Shown: one piece after another, positions 42,661 to 51,360 of the stretch
Layout: the number at the start of each line of letters is the position of its first letter
Position numbering within the stretch: position 1 is the first letter of the stretch
NCBI RefSeq assembly: GCF_020618475.1
Contig: NZ_CP085336.1
Coordinates: forward strand, 248,001-312,000
DNA length: 64,000 nucleotides
Direction of reading: 5' to 3'
From: Haladaptatus halobius
Lineage (GTDB): Archaea; Halobacteriota; Halobacteria; Halobacteriales; Haladaptataceae
Translations under genes and position numbers: made by a program
The notes under the pieces: generated by a model
What the model was told of the DNA's origin: nothing
The model's input: only the letters and a program-made list of their open reading frames with translations
The model's database searches: none

Positions 42661-42789
42661 ATGAGCAACCAAAGGCAGCTCCGTCGGTTGGCGCGCCGTA
42701 TCGTCCGCCAGACGAGGCGGCAGGTCCGTAAAAAGCGGCGGCAACAGCGACGCGAAAGACGGCGAGGAGAGAAAGAGCGCGAGGTATGA
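42661..42789 (+). CDS. 42-residue arginine-rich peptide
   Basis: ATG 42661 to TGA 42787-42789 encodes a 42-residue peptide starting SNQRQLRRLARRIVRQTRR and ending RREKEREV-like, with more than half Arg/Lys and one short hydrophobic patch. This is extreme in an acidic proteome. GGGAG lies 9-13 bases before the ATG. The start overlaps no other gene; its TGA is followed at once by a GNAT fragment. Candidate DNA/RNA-binding or viral peptide; existence as a gene is unproven. Confidence 0.5.
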   Translation: MSNQRQLRRLARRIVRQTRRQVRKKRRQQRRERRRGEKEREV

Positions 42790-42870
42790 CCTCTGGAACT
42801 GCAAGTAGAAAATTACTGCTCGGCGCTGCTGATTATCTCCGCCTGCGAACCGTCCGCTTCCAGCCCTCAG

Positions 42871-43122
42871 ACCTGCTTCTATCTACGCGAGGACGTGCGC
42901 GGACAGGGACTCTCCACTCACCTGCTGAAGGCGGTGAAGGTTCACGTCCGGGCGAACGGTGGGACAGCGGTGGAAGGATACCCGGAGGAACCGGCGGAGA
43001 TAGGGACGTCGGGAACACCGGACTATATGGGCCTCGTTCCTGCTTTTGAGCACGCAGGATTTCATAAAGTGGCGAGCCTCTCGAACGGTCGCCCTGTCTA
43101 CCGTGCTGACCTGACGGAGTGA
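42871..43122 (+). pseudogene. GNAT acetyltransferase C-terminal fragment
   Basis: CFYLREDVRGQGLSTHLLKAVKVHVRANGGTAVEGYPEEPAE and GLVPAFEHAGFHKVASL match motif A (RxxGxGxxLL) to the C-terminal beta7 of GNAT acetyltransferases. The N-terminal half of the fold is missing; upstream in-frame sequence is not GNAT-like and holds no ATG. The acetyl-CoA pyrophosphate loop RGQGLS is intact, but the protein cannot be complete. Confidence 0.6.
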
Positions 43123-43749
43123 AACACAGCCGAGCGAGTATATTAGAAGATGACTCCATGAGAATCCCACTGATGCAGACCCGTTATTCCTCACCGAAAT
43201 GGAGACAACCACTTCGCTAATCACTTTTCGGAGCCGAAGCCCCATCACAAGGCTCAGTTGCACGCATACTTGTCACCGACTCCTGCACCCAGTGGAGTCG
43301 TCAGTCGAACCATAATAGAATTGCAATGTGATGCTGCTCTCACGTCCGTCCCGGGCGTTACTCACATCCAAGTTCACGCCGTCAGACGTGCCGACAACGG
43401 CTTCCAGAACACGACGAACCTCCGTGTCCAGAACGCGTTTCATCGAAGAACACGATGCTGAACAATCTGTTCAAACAAACACGTTCGGCCACAACAGACT
43501 CCAACCGGAGCACGGTTCTCAGCGAAACTGTCCCAGCCAAGATTACACTGTCGTAATTAACACCCGGAAGTGAAGCGTAATTACGCCAGACCTGTTCTCC
43601 CGAATTTTTCCATCTCGCAATCTCGGTGAAAAAAGCGGGAGTAATTACACCCCACAGTAGCTAACCGTTGTTTCCGCATCGAAGGGGGCGCAATTTGCGC
43701 CCTCCTTGTCATCTGTGGAGGGGTACTCGAGGAGAACGGATGGCGCATT
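43123..43749. other. Gap without recognised gene
   Basis: About 600 bases; frames are short and not like known families. Sequence close to 43700 (GGGCGCAATTTGCGCCC) is a short perfect inverted repeat just before the polymerase fragment, possibly a terminator or recombination scar. Confidence 0.4.
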
Positions 43750-44457
43750 GTGCATGGCATCGTCGATAGCGTGTGGGTGACACCGATTGAAGGAGAAGAA
43801 CAGACGTCGCTGTCTGCGCTTGTATCGGAGATTTCTAAGCAGGTGGAGATTCGGCTTGAACACGAAGCCCACTACGATTGGATAGCGTTTGCGCCGTTAC
43901 GTGATTCGGATGCTGGTGCATTGACGAGGTACTTCGGGAAGGTTGCTGGCGAAGACGAGTACAAGTATCGAGGCATCGAGTGTCGCCAGCGGAGTTCGCC
44001 ATCGTATATTGATAAGGCGCAGAAAGCGTTGATTCGAGCGTTGGATGAGTACCGTGACCCAGAGGCGGTTTGTGAGGAACTGCGGTCGTGGGTCGATCGA
44101 CTTGAGCGTGGGGCGGTCGATCCGAATGAGTTGGTGATCACGAATCGGGTTTCGAAAAAACGGGAGGACTACACACAATCGACGCGGAGTGTGGCGGCAT
44201 TGGAGCGAGTGGCGGATCTGGGGTTAGCGCGTGCCCCTGGTCAGAGTGTGTCGTATGTGGTGATCGACGATGCAAAGCGATCGCGTGAGCGGGTGGCGTT
44301 AGCAAACGAGGGGACAACCGAGTATGATACTGGATTATATCGGGAGTTGTTGATTCGTGCTGCAGTGAGTGTGTTATCGCCACTTGGGTGGCGGGAGTCA
44401 GATATTGAGCAGGAGTTAAGGCAGTATACCGAACCTAGTTTGCAGTCATTCAGTTGA
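43750..44457 (+). pseudogene. Family-B DNA polymerase C-terminal fragment (copy 1)
   Basis: 235 residues starting at the palm motif C region: HGIVDSVWVTPIEG, then a thumb with ALTRYFGKVAGEDEYKYRGIECRQRSSPSY (KxxGIExxRR-like), LVITNRVSKKREDYTQSTRSVAALERVADLG and SVSYVVIDDAKR. These match the haloarchaeal type-B polymerase C terminus. The exonuclease domain and palm motifs A and B are absent; the only start is GTG 43750. It is open to the true C terminus (LRQYTEPSLQSFS). Two other fragments occur at 45634 and 50314. Confidence 0.8.
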
Positions 44458-44527
44458 TTGGGACATGTAATTAGGATTGCTGAGCCGTGTCATAGCCTGA
44501 AGTTAGCGCTTAATTATCGTACATTAG

Positions 44528-44764
44528 CTAATCATCAGCTTCAGACTCGCCACTCTCGCTGAAATGCTCCGTGACCTGTGCCAGATTATCAAGGACGCGG
44601 TCGGGCTGGTGTAGAAGATCCCCAACGGTATCAAGCCACCCTTGCACACTCATCGGCTGCTCCGTCTGGAGAGGTCCCTAATTGCTGGTTACCCCCACAG
44701 CAGGTGCAACTGACGTAGTGATGACGCAGACCACCAGGACTGCGGTAAGGATTGTTCGAAACAT
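44528..44764 (-). pseudogene. Small secreted protein with an in-frame TAG
   Basis: ATG 44764 starts FRTILTAVLVVCVITTSVAPAVGVTSN, a Sec-type signal peptide, then TAG (44678-44680), then TEQPMSVQGWLDTVGDLLHQPDRVLDNLAQVTEHFSESGESEADD. One base change would restore a 78-residue exported protein with an amphipathic acidic tail. Function unknown. Confidence 0.5.
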
Positions 44765-44928
44765 GTGTGCTCTACAGGCGGAGCACTTTGGGGGAGACTT
44801 ACTGATCTTCAGGCAACGAGTTAGAATAATATCACAATAAATGCGAACCGCTATCGTACTCTGTTATACACTTTTGTGGCTCCTTATTGTGGGGGCGGTA
44901 ATTGAATGAAAACTCGGGTCGGTCGACG

Positions 44929-45462
44929 TTAGTGGTCTGAGTCGTCGGCCGATGCTTGCATCGCTTGAATTTTGAGGATGAGAATATTCTCTGTCGTATC
45001 CGTGCTGTCGAGTTCGCCCTCGATAACCAAATTTGAGAGTGGGGTCGGTCCAACACGGACTGCATCACCACTGTGGAAATCACTCAGAGATCCTTGGATA
45101 TGTACCTCCGCACGGCAGCGCTCTGGATGATGCACACTGCTCAGCGAAATCTGATCAACGTTTGCGTTCTCTACTGGTTCATCGTTGTGAACCAACGGTA
45201 CCTTCGCTGCTTCATCCAGCGTCTGTATATCGAGGGCATTAAAAGCAGTTGCTGTGGGTTTGTATCCACCTTTCGGTCCAGGCACTCCTTCGACGAGTTG
45301 GAGTGCTTTCAGTGATTGCATCTGATTGCGGATCGTCCCTGGATTGCGATCGACTTCGTCTGCAATCTCTTCGCCTTTCACCGTGTCTTCGGACTCGCTA
45401 TGCAGATTTACGAGGGCAGTCAGAATCGTCTTCTGACTTGCTGTCAGCTCGATTGATGACAT
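44929..45462 (-). CDS. wHTH regulator with Rrf2-like N-terminal domain
   Basis: 177 residues from MSSIELTA. ASQKTILTALVNLHSESEDTVKGEEIADEVDRNPGTIRNQMQSLKALQLVEGVPGPKGGYKPT is a winged helix of the Rrf2-like type with a GGYKP wing. The C-terminal half (VPLVHNDEPVENANVDQISLSSVHHPERCRAEVHIQGSL...GDAVRVGPTPLSNLVIEGEL) looks like a ligand-binding beta domain found in haloarchaeal regulators. No Cys cluster for FeS. ATG 45462 preferred over the 45516 alternative. Target unknown. Confidence 0.75.
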   Translation of the reverse strand: MSSIELTASQKTILTALVNLHSESEDTVKGEEIADEVDRNPGTIRNQMQSLKALQLVEGVPGPKGGYKPTATAFNALDIQTLDEAAKVPLVHNDEPVENANVDQISLSSVHHPERCRAEVHIQGSLSDFHSGDAVRVGPTPLSNLVIEGELDSTDTTENILILKIQAMQASADDSDH

Positions 45463-45633
45463 ATCGAACTCTCTGATCTCCCAGCGGTTAAATCCAGCTT
45501 TTTTAAATTGTCTCATCTCTTATCCTCAATTCCGCTGTTGTGCAGGTTGCTGTTGTGAATGAACCGTGAACTTTCGGCACAACCCGGAACGAATTCCAAG
45601 TGGATGTGATTGACCTCAACGCGGTCAACTTGG

Positions 45634-45702
45634 TGGCGTGAGAAATGCATTGAGCAATTCCTTTCGAGTTATGATGAAATCAGTCTCAAATCGTTTCTCT
45701 GA
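45634..45702 (+). pseudogene. Family-B DNA polymerase 3'-end fragment (copy 3)
   Basis: TGG-CGT-GAG-AAA... encodes WREKCIEQFLSSYDEISLKSFL and a stop, matching the end of copy 2 (WRGKRIEQSLSSHDEISLKSLEK) at both nucleotide and protein level. Only 23 codons are present. Its strand and orientation match copies 1 and 2. Confidence 0.6.
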
Positions 45703-45839
45703 CGATCATACCTTTAGAGAGGCATTTGTTCCGATGTTTCATAACTATGGAAGAAAAAATCACGGCCACATTGAGAACCCTCAGTCGATGGTAGGTTTCA
45801 GTAGTCGTGCCGAAGGCAAGGCGCATATTTAGTAGCAAC

Positions 45840-46501
45840 TCACAGCTCAGCCCGAAGGAACTCAACCGTTCGGGACCAAGCTAACTCGGCGGCGTCTTCA
45901 TCGTATTCCGGCCGATCGGATTCGAAGAACCAGTGTTCGGTATCAGGATACGTCTGGAAGGAAACCGAGCCGTCTCCAGCCTGCAATCGCTCCCGAAGTG
46001 CTTTGACATCGCTCTCGCTTTCAAACTGGTCGTTCTCTGCAAAGTGGCCGAGAACAGTAGTCGATGTCCCTTCGTAATCCCCATCGCTCGTTCCGTAGAA
46101 GAGGACGGTCGCATCGATGTCGCTCGGTCGATCTTGGACCACCCTGAGTGCATAGTAGACGCCCATCGAGGCCGCCATCACTCCGAGTCCGTTGGCGAGC
46201 TGCTGATGATTACGGAGGTAATCGAATGCAGCGAAGACATCCTCAATGGCTCGTGTTGCGTCGAGTTCTGATGACATGGCATCCGCGTCATCAATGGTCG
46301 AGGCGACGTTCCCGTAGTAGAGATCAGGGCCACAACAAGGAAGCCCTCCCTTGCCAATCGGTCACAGATGTTTCTGAAGCACTCGTTGAATCCCCACCAC
46401 GCATGGACGAGGAGTATTCCGGGATAAGAGTCCGACCCTGGCGAGGTGATGTAGAGCTGTAGCTCTCGGTCATCGATCGATATGGATTCCGTAGAATTCA
46501 T
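45840..46501 (-). pseudogene. Dienelactone hydrolase-family protein with frameshift
   Basis: From ATG 46501: ELQLYITSPGSDSYPGILLVHAWWGFNECFRNICDRLAREGFLVVAL. Removing the frameshift at the G3 run (46327-46329), the protein continues DLYYGNVASTIDDADAMSSELDATRAIEDVFAAFDYL, GVMAASMGVYYAL and HWFFESDRPEYDEDAA. It is a DLH-type alpha/beta hydrolase of about 215 residues; the usual nucleophile position (GxCxGG in DLH) reads AASMG, so Ser would be the nucleophile. A single extra C in the minus strand would repair it. Confidence 0.75.
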
Positions 46502-46599
46502 GCGTTCCTATCTGATTCGGAATGGAATATAGTTGTGCTCTTTGTGCTCTTCTATTCTTCTCTGTATGTTATTTATGTAGGGAATAATATGTTCACTGT

Positions 46600-47832
46600 A
46601 TGGATCACAATATCTCCCGCAGACGGATGCTTTCTGTCTGTGGTGCAATGGCTGGGTCGGTCGTTGCAATTTCACCTCTTACAGCAGACCACCCTCCAAC
46701 TACCAACCGAACTCCCAGTGAAAGAGAGTGGCCAATGGAACAATACGATGCAGCCGGAACAAGCTATTCTCGGACTGCGAGTGGTCCCAAGGAGAATCCT
46801 CGGGTTCGCTGGAAACGACCACTCAACACCCGACTTGGGTTTACGTACAAGTCCACACCGATTATCGCTGAAGGTCGTGTGTATGCCGTTGATCAAGAAC
46901 TCTTGTGTGTTGACGCCATCGACGGCACGCAAATCTTTCGGGCTGACCGCTCATATCCAGCACCACCAGCTGTCATAACTGCTCAAGCATACCGCTCCCC
47001 GACACTCGCTTTTGCAACACAATCGGGTGCAGAGGGTCTCCATCCGACGGGTGGGCGTTCATTTGCAGGCATTCATTTTGGAAGTACTAGATGGCAGGCC
47101 TCTCTGGACAACACTGTTTACTTCTTTGGCGGTGGTCAACAACAGATCCCTCCTGTCGCGGCTGATGGCACTGTACTTGTCACCGCCCTCAACGACTTAC
47201 TCGCGATCGATGCTAGCAGTGGTGATATTCGATGGCATGGAACTGGTGGCGAAGCACGGCCAGCTGTTCGGGATAACACCGTCTATGTCCCATCGTTCAG
47301 TAAAGGGGTCATCAGGTATAACCTTGAGACAGGGAGTGCGATGTCCTCGATTGGTACCAGTTCGTTTCGGCCACTCTCTGTCGCCGCTGCTCCTGATTGC
47401 CTTGTTATCGGTACTGATCGTGGGTTAGCTGGGGCAAATTACGATGGATCGACTCGCTGGCAGTACAAACCTAGCGGCCTCGATCGTGATTACGGAGCGG
47501 TGGCTGTTGCTGAGGATGTCGCGTACGCAGGCTTCCGTGGTGATGATCAGAACTGGCTCGTCGCTATCGATATTGCCGATGGGAGTGAACGCTGGCGGAG
47601 TAAAATGGCACCGGAGCAAGAGCCACAGTTTGCGCCACCGACGGTTGCTGACGGTGTTGTATACGTTCCCACTGAAGACGATGGACTCGTAGCCATCGAT
47701 GCTGCTACCGGCGATACTCGGTGGCGGTTTACGGAAGGTGATCAAAGACTTCCCTGGTCGCCAGCGGCGGTTGTTAGTGAGACACTCTATGCGGTTGGAA
47801 ATGGTCATCTCTACGCACTGGAGGAAACATGA
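46600..47832 (+). CDS. PQQ-binding-like beta-propeller protein, Tat-exported
   Basis: 410 residues. SRRRMLSVCGAMAGSVVAISPL is a Tat signal. The repeats (VRWKRPLNT...IIAEGRVYAVDQELLCVDAIDGTQIFRADRSYPA, LLAIDASSGDIRWHG, LVAIDIADGSERWRSK, LVAIDAATGDTRWRF, LYALEE) are seven to eight PQQ-like blades. Such propellers work as extracellular binding or assembly scaffolds; no dehydrogenase catalytic site is visible. A TTATTTATG box lies about 28 bases upstream. Its TGA overlaps the next gene's ATG, so a partner membrane protein is made with it. Confidence 0.82.
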   Translation: MDHNISRRRMLSVCGAMAGSVVAISPLTADHPPTTNRTPSEREWPMEQYDAAGTSYSRTASGPKENPRVRWKRPLNTRLGFTYKSTPIIAEGRVYAVDQELLCVDAIDGTQIFRADRSYPAPPAVITAQAYRSPTLAFATQSGAEGLHPTGGRSFAGIHFGSTRWQASLDNTVYFFGGGQQQIPPVAADGTVLVTALNDLLAIDASSGDIRWHGTGGEARPAVRDNTVYVPSFSKGVIRYNLETGSAMSSIGTSSFRPLSVAAAPDCLVIGTDRGLAGANYDGSTRWQYKPSGLDRDYGAVAVAEDVAYAGFRGDDQNWLVAIDIADGSERWRSKMAPEQEPQFAPPTVADGVVYVPTEDDGLVAIDAATGDTRWRFTEGDQRLPWSPAAVVSETLYAVGNGHLYALEET

Positions 47833-48608
47833 GTACCATGCCGACTGATGGTGTTGATGAGACAGTGTCTCCGGAGAGAGGACATCCAATTTCGGTTCGA
47901 TCGCTCTTTACGATGGCACTTACTCGTCTCAGATCGATACCATCTGCAGCCCTTGCACTTGTTATCGCTGGTGTCATCATCTCCGGTATTGATTGGCTTC
48001 AGCTACATGATCCAATTCCGACGGTCGGCTTTAGTGGCGTTCAGGAAGGAGACTTTTCGATCTCATATGGAATCGTCATTACGATTCTCTCACGAGCAAA
48101 CGTTCCTCTGTCGGCGCTTGTTGACCTCAAAACTCAGTGGCTCGCCTGGGCGATCGGATTAGAAGCACTCGGTCTCCTCGTTATAATCGGTGCTGGTGCC
48201 TTTGCGCTTGCTCGTCTTCTTAATGTTCCGCTCACATCGACTGCAGTTATTCGATATGCGGTGGTTGTCACGCTCTTTCAGGTCGCAACTGGAGACATTC
48301 AGTTCGAAGGCGGCAGCGCTGTACTGTTTGTGCCAGTAGCTATTCTATTGTTCGTGCTGGCAGTGCATTTGTTCCCTCTGCCTGGATTGCTCATCGCTGG
48401 ATACCCGATTCGATCGGCACTTCGGCAGAGTTGGGACCTGGTAGCTGGGAATGGGTGGACGTTATTTGGAGTAATCGTTGTCGTGGGTGGACTCAACCAC
48501 CTATTAGCAAGTATTCCGATCATTGGTGCAATGGGGAGTGCACTCGCCGGCGTACTCCATGCTGGGACTGTTGCTGTATTTCTTCGAGAGATGGATCTCA
48601 CTGAGTGA
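47829..48608 (+). CDS. Polytopic membrane protein, partner of the propeller
   Basis: 259 residues with about six transmembrane helices, a short acidic N-terminus (MSTMPTDGVDETVSPERGH) and a serine-rich extracellular loop (SGVQEGDFSISYG). It resembles the glycerophosphoryl-diester-phosphodiesterase/DUF975-type membrane domain pattern (helix pairs with RSALRQSWDLVAGNGW), but no family is certain. Overlapping ATG with the PQQ-propeller gene indicates a stable operon pair. Confidence 0.65.
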   Translation: MSTMPTDGVDETVSPERGHPISVRSLFTMALTRLRSIPSAALALVIAGVIISGIDWLQLHDPIPTVGFSGVQEGDFSISYGIVITILSRANVPLSALVDLKTQWLAWAIGLEALGLLVIIGAGAFALARLLNVPLTSTAVIRYAVVVTLFQVATGDIQFEGGSAVLFVPVAILLFVLAVHLFPLPGLLIAGYPIRSALRQSWDLVAGNGWTLFGVIVVVGGLNHLLASIPIIGAMGSALAGVLHAGTVAVFLREMDLTE

Positions 48609-48871
48609 TCTCACGCGCTGCGATAACTGCTCGAGATTCCCGATTCTACTGCAGCTGGTTGTTATAGTCCGGATTCGATTATACCGTTGTAATAGAGGGG
48701 GATCGCGAGAGCGACCCCTCCATTTCGCAGAAAATGACGCAGAAAAAAACGCACTCCACCGTAGTCAACACACTACTACCACCATGTGTCACCGGCAGTG
48801 CGGTGTGAATCTCTTGTGGTGGTGCCGCCGAAATGGGGGTTCTGCGAACCCCCGTGATTACAACGCTATAA
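48609..48871. other. Gap with hairpin
   Basis: GAGGGGGATCGC-GAGA-GCGACCCCTC near 48695-48722 is an almost perfect hairpin, possibly a terminator for the propeller operon. Otherwise nothing called. Confidence 0.4.
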
Positions 48872-49048
48872 TTAGCACCCTCCGTTCCCTCCCGCGTTGG
48901 CTTCGTGGGCTCGCATCCACCCAGCTACGTCGGGAGGGCCGACCGTGAGTTCGATGTGATGCCCACAGACGCACGTTGCGTCACTGATCGATAGTGGTCG
49001 TGACGTCTTGTCGCTCACACCGGGGACACGCTCGGTCATCTCCTTCAT
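48872..49048 (-). CDS. Small Cys/His protein, 58 residues
   Basis: ATG 49048 to TAA 48872 encodes MKEMTERVPG...ISDATCVCGHHIELTVGPPDVAGWMRAHEA...GGC. CVCGHH plus a late cysteine suggests a zinc site. It is a clean frame in a short gap, in the orientation of the neighbouring membrane-protein gene. Too short to be picked up by length-based gene calls. Function unknown. Confidence 0.5.
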   Translation of the reverse strand: MKEMTERVPGVSDKTSRPLSISDATCVCGHHIELTVGPPDVAGWMRAHEANAGGNGGC

Positions 49049-49055
49049 GCGTGAT

Positions 49056-49391
49056 TCAGTTGTCGGTTTGATCAGACTCGGAGTTCGTGCTTGGCTGAGT
49101 GATGCTTGGTATCACCCGACGGCTTGGATCCCGTCGCTCAAGCACTGTAGTGACGAGTCGGACGACGATGTAGGGCCCAACGACTGAAAGTGTTGATATA
49201 CCAGCGAGGGCCACGATCATTGCCGCAAGGACGGGAGTAGTGCTTAGCATGAACCCAAACACTATGAGCGCAGGTAGTCCAAGCAGGATCACAACAACTG
49301 GGCGTATCTGGTCATGATGGCTAGGGGGTGACCGGCTGGTAGTATGTTGACTCTGGTCGTATGACGATCGTTTTGGGGGTGGTTGTCTCAT
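49056..49391 (-). CDS. Two-helix membrane protein
   Basis: 111 residues. Two hydrophobic helices (IRPVVVILLGLPALIVFGFML and VLAAMIVALAGISTLSVVGPYIVVRLV) between a basic, serine/histidine-rich N-terminus and a Ser/Asn/Asp-rich tail. No family recognised. Seven bases upstream of the 58-residue Cys/His gene, so the two may form an operon. Confidence 0.55.
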   Translation of the reverse strand: MRQPPPKRSSYDQSQHTTSRSPPSHHDQIRPVVVILLGLPALIVFGFMLSTTPVLAAMIVALAGISTLSVVGPYIVVRLVTTVLERRDPSRRVIPSITQPSTNSESDQTDN

Positions 49392-49424
49392 AGCTGTGTA
49401 GTCGATTGAGTCGGTTTGCGGGCG

Positions 49425-50095
49425 ATACAGCGAATGCTCTTCCTGGAGCAGCGATGCCTCTACGAAGACGCTATGAATCCATCTCGAAGGCAGCGCTTTC
49501 GCCGGTTACTGGGCGAAGACGGTTGCCTCCAAGACCGATGTTGCAGGTCGGTCTTCAGGGAGGTGCGTACCTCCATAGCGAGTACCGCTATGGGTTGGAG
49601 TTGAGTTCGATGAGCCAGTGAACCGAGGGGAGATCCTCAATTCATGATCTGGCCTCCACACGATCGGCGATAGCCTACGGTGTGGGGCGTTCCGTCACCA
49701 AACGCGAGCCTTTCCATTGGCTCACCAGTATAGGATACATATTGGAAGCGGTGTCAACAGACAGAGTGTATCAAGAAACCTGTGCTCACGCTCAGGATTT
49801 CATGATAGTGACCTGCTGTTGGGGAAATAGGGTTCGCCTCGAAGCTTCGAACGGACGAAGATCGAAACCTGAAACCCAGCCCAAGGCCGCCTCCGAAGCG
49901 CATATCCTATGCGGCGAAGGCAGGGAGAGGCTGAGCGTGAGGGTGAGGCGCAGGAATCGATATAACCCACCCACCACACGCAGGCACTTTGCCAACCCCA
50001 GCCTGGATGCGATTCCAGAGGAGCGGCAGATGCATTCCGGAGACAGACGCCCTACTGTTGTGCTTGAGAGCGAATATCCGGTGTGATGGATAGGT
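49425..50095 (+). ncRNA. Candidate large structured RNA (strand uncertain)
   Basis: About 670 bases with no convincing protein but a dense run of hairpins: TGCTC/GAGCA near 49436, AAGACCGA/TCGGTCTT (49530-49555), GGAGGT/ACCTCC (49559-49574), CCATAGCG/CGCTATGG (49573-49593), CCACAC/GTGTGG, GAGCC/GGCTC, TCGAAGCTTCGA, CGCATA/TATGCG (49899-49913), CTGGA/TCCAG and TATCC/GGATA near the end. Frames such as 49682-50086 have unusual composition and are discounted. It does not match RNase P, SRP or group II intron motifs that I know. Strand is inferred only from the flanking polymerase fragment. Confidence 0.35.
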
Positions 50096-50313
50096 CATAG
50101 TTATTCTTCTTTCTACGCGTCACCGTGTGACATCTGGCGATTGTCCACCAGATGGATGATGTGTAAAATCAATATCGGGATTGCTATTTAAATATTTTCG
50201 AATTATACTGATATTGTTCAGTGTATACAGTTGACAAGCCGCTCCCGAAGAAGGGGACAGGAAGTGATGCTCCAGAATTGGAATTCTTGGAGATGAAAAT
50301 GATACTCAAAGCA

Positions 50314-51038
50314 AATGGGTAGCGGATTCTGCACGGCATCGTTGATAGCGTGTGGGTGACACCGATTGAAGGGAAGGACCAGACATCGCTGTCTGAGCTT
50401 GCATCGGAGATTTCCGACCAGGTGGAAATCCGCCTGGAACACGAAGCCCACTACGACTGGATTGCGTTCGTTCCGTTGCGCGATTCGGATGCTGGTGCGC
50501 TGACGAAGTATTTCGGGAAGGTCGCTGGGGAGGACGAGTACAAGTACAGAGGAATCAAGTGTCGGCAGCGAAGTACGCCATCGTATATCGACGATGCGCA
50601 GAAAGCGTTGATTCGAGCAGTCGATGAGTATCATGATCCGGAAGCGGTCTGTGAGGAATTGCGGTCGTGGGTTGATCGATTGAAGCGTGGGGCGGTTGAT
50701 CCAAGCGAGTTGGTAATCATGAATCGGGTTTCGAAGCACCGGGAGGACTATTCACAATCGACGCGGAGTGTGGCGGCACTGGAGCGGGCGGCTGATTTAG
50801 GGTTGACGCGTGCGCCTGGTCAAAGTGTGTCGTATGTGGTGGTGGACGATGCAAAGCACTCGCGTGAGCGAGTGATGCTTGCCAGCGAGGAGCTGAGTGA
50901 GTAGATACTGAGTTTTATCGAGAATTACTGGTTCGTGCAGCAGCGAGTGTGGTGTCGCCGTTGGGATGGCGTGGGAAACGCATTGAGCAATCCCTCTCGA
51001 GTCATGACGAAATCAGTCTTAAATCATTAGAAAAATGA
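50314..51038 (+). pseudogene. Family-B DNA polymerase C-terminal fragment (copy 2)
   Basis: RILHGIVDSVWVTPIEGKDQTSLSELASEISDQVEIRLEHEAHYDWIAF continues as in copy 1 to VMLASEELSE, where TAG ends the frame; the next frame then encodes DTEFYRELLVRAAASVVSPLGWRGKRIEQSLSSHDEISLKSLEK, the true C terminus. Just upstream ANG-TAG-RI replaces the expected NGW-RI (TAG at 50320-50322). Highly similar to copy 1 with mostly third-position differences. No N-terminal domains. A polymerase relic of a mobile element. Confidence 0.8.
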
Positions 51039-51095
51039 TTTCATGTGTAGAGGATGGATCTGTTGCATACCTGCATCTCCATAGAACCCAAAACC

Positions 51096-51341
51096 ATGCC
51101 TATGTCGAAACTCTCAATGGGAGCTGCAGTTCTCAATAATATACTCTATATTTTCGGTGGGATCAGAATCGACACCGGACTGAAAACGGTTCCCTACACG
51201 TATGGGTACGATCCGATGGTTGGGTCACAAGGTCAATGGACGCAATTCGAGAACAAACAGCAAGAGACATCTCGTTTCACCCAGCGAACAGCACGCGAAC
51301 GACAGGTCTACTCGCCAGAGCAGGGTTCATCAGTGTTGTGA
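51096..51341 (+). pseudogene. Kelch-repeat fragment
   Basis: MPMSKLSMGAAVLNNILYIFGGIRIDTGLKTVPYTYGYDPMVGSQGQWTQ matches one Kelch blade (MP..R...A.V...IYV.GG...YDP....W). Only about one repeat is present and the following sequence is not Kelch-like. Probably the relic of a larger beta-propeller gene. Confidence 0.5.
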
Positions 51342-51360
51342 GCACTCGTGATCGGATGTT

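Noticed and set aside
42401..42664. 87-codon frame through the 83-bp hairpin
   Set aside because: The frame contains the same residues on either side of the loop because of the inverted repeat; no family and no start signal.
49682..50086. 134-codon frame in the structured region
   Set aside because: Composition (Cys, Arg, Trp rich) is unlike haloarchaeal proteins and the DNA is dominated by hairpins.
49425..50095. RNase P RNA, SRP RNA or group II intron
   Set aside because: I did not find the conserved RNase P core, the SRP GNAR tetraloop context or a domain V-like 34-base hairpin.
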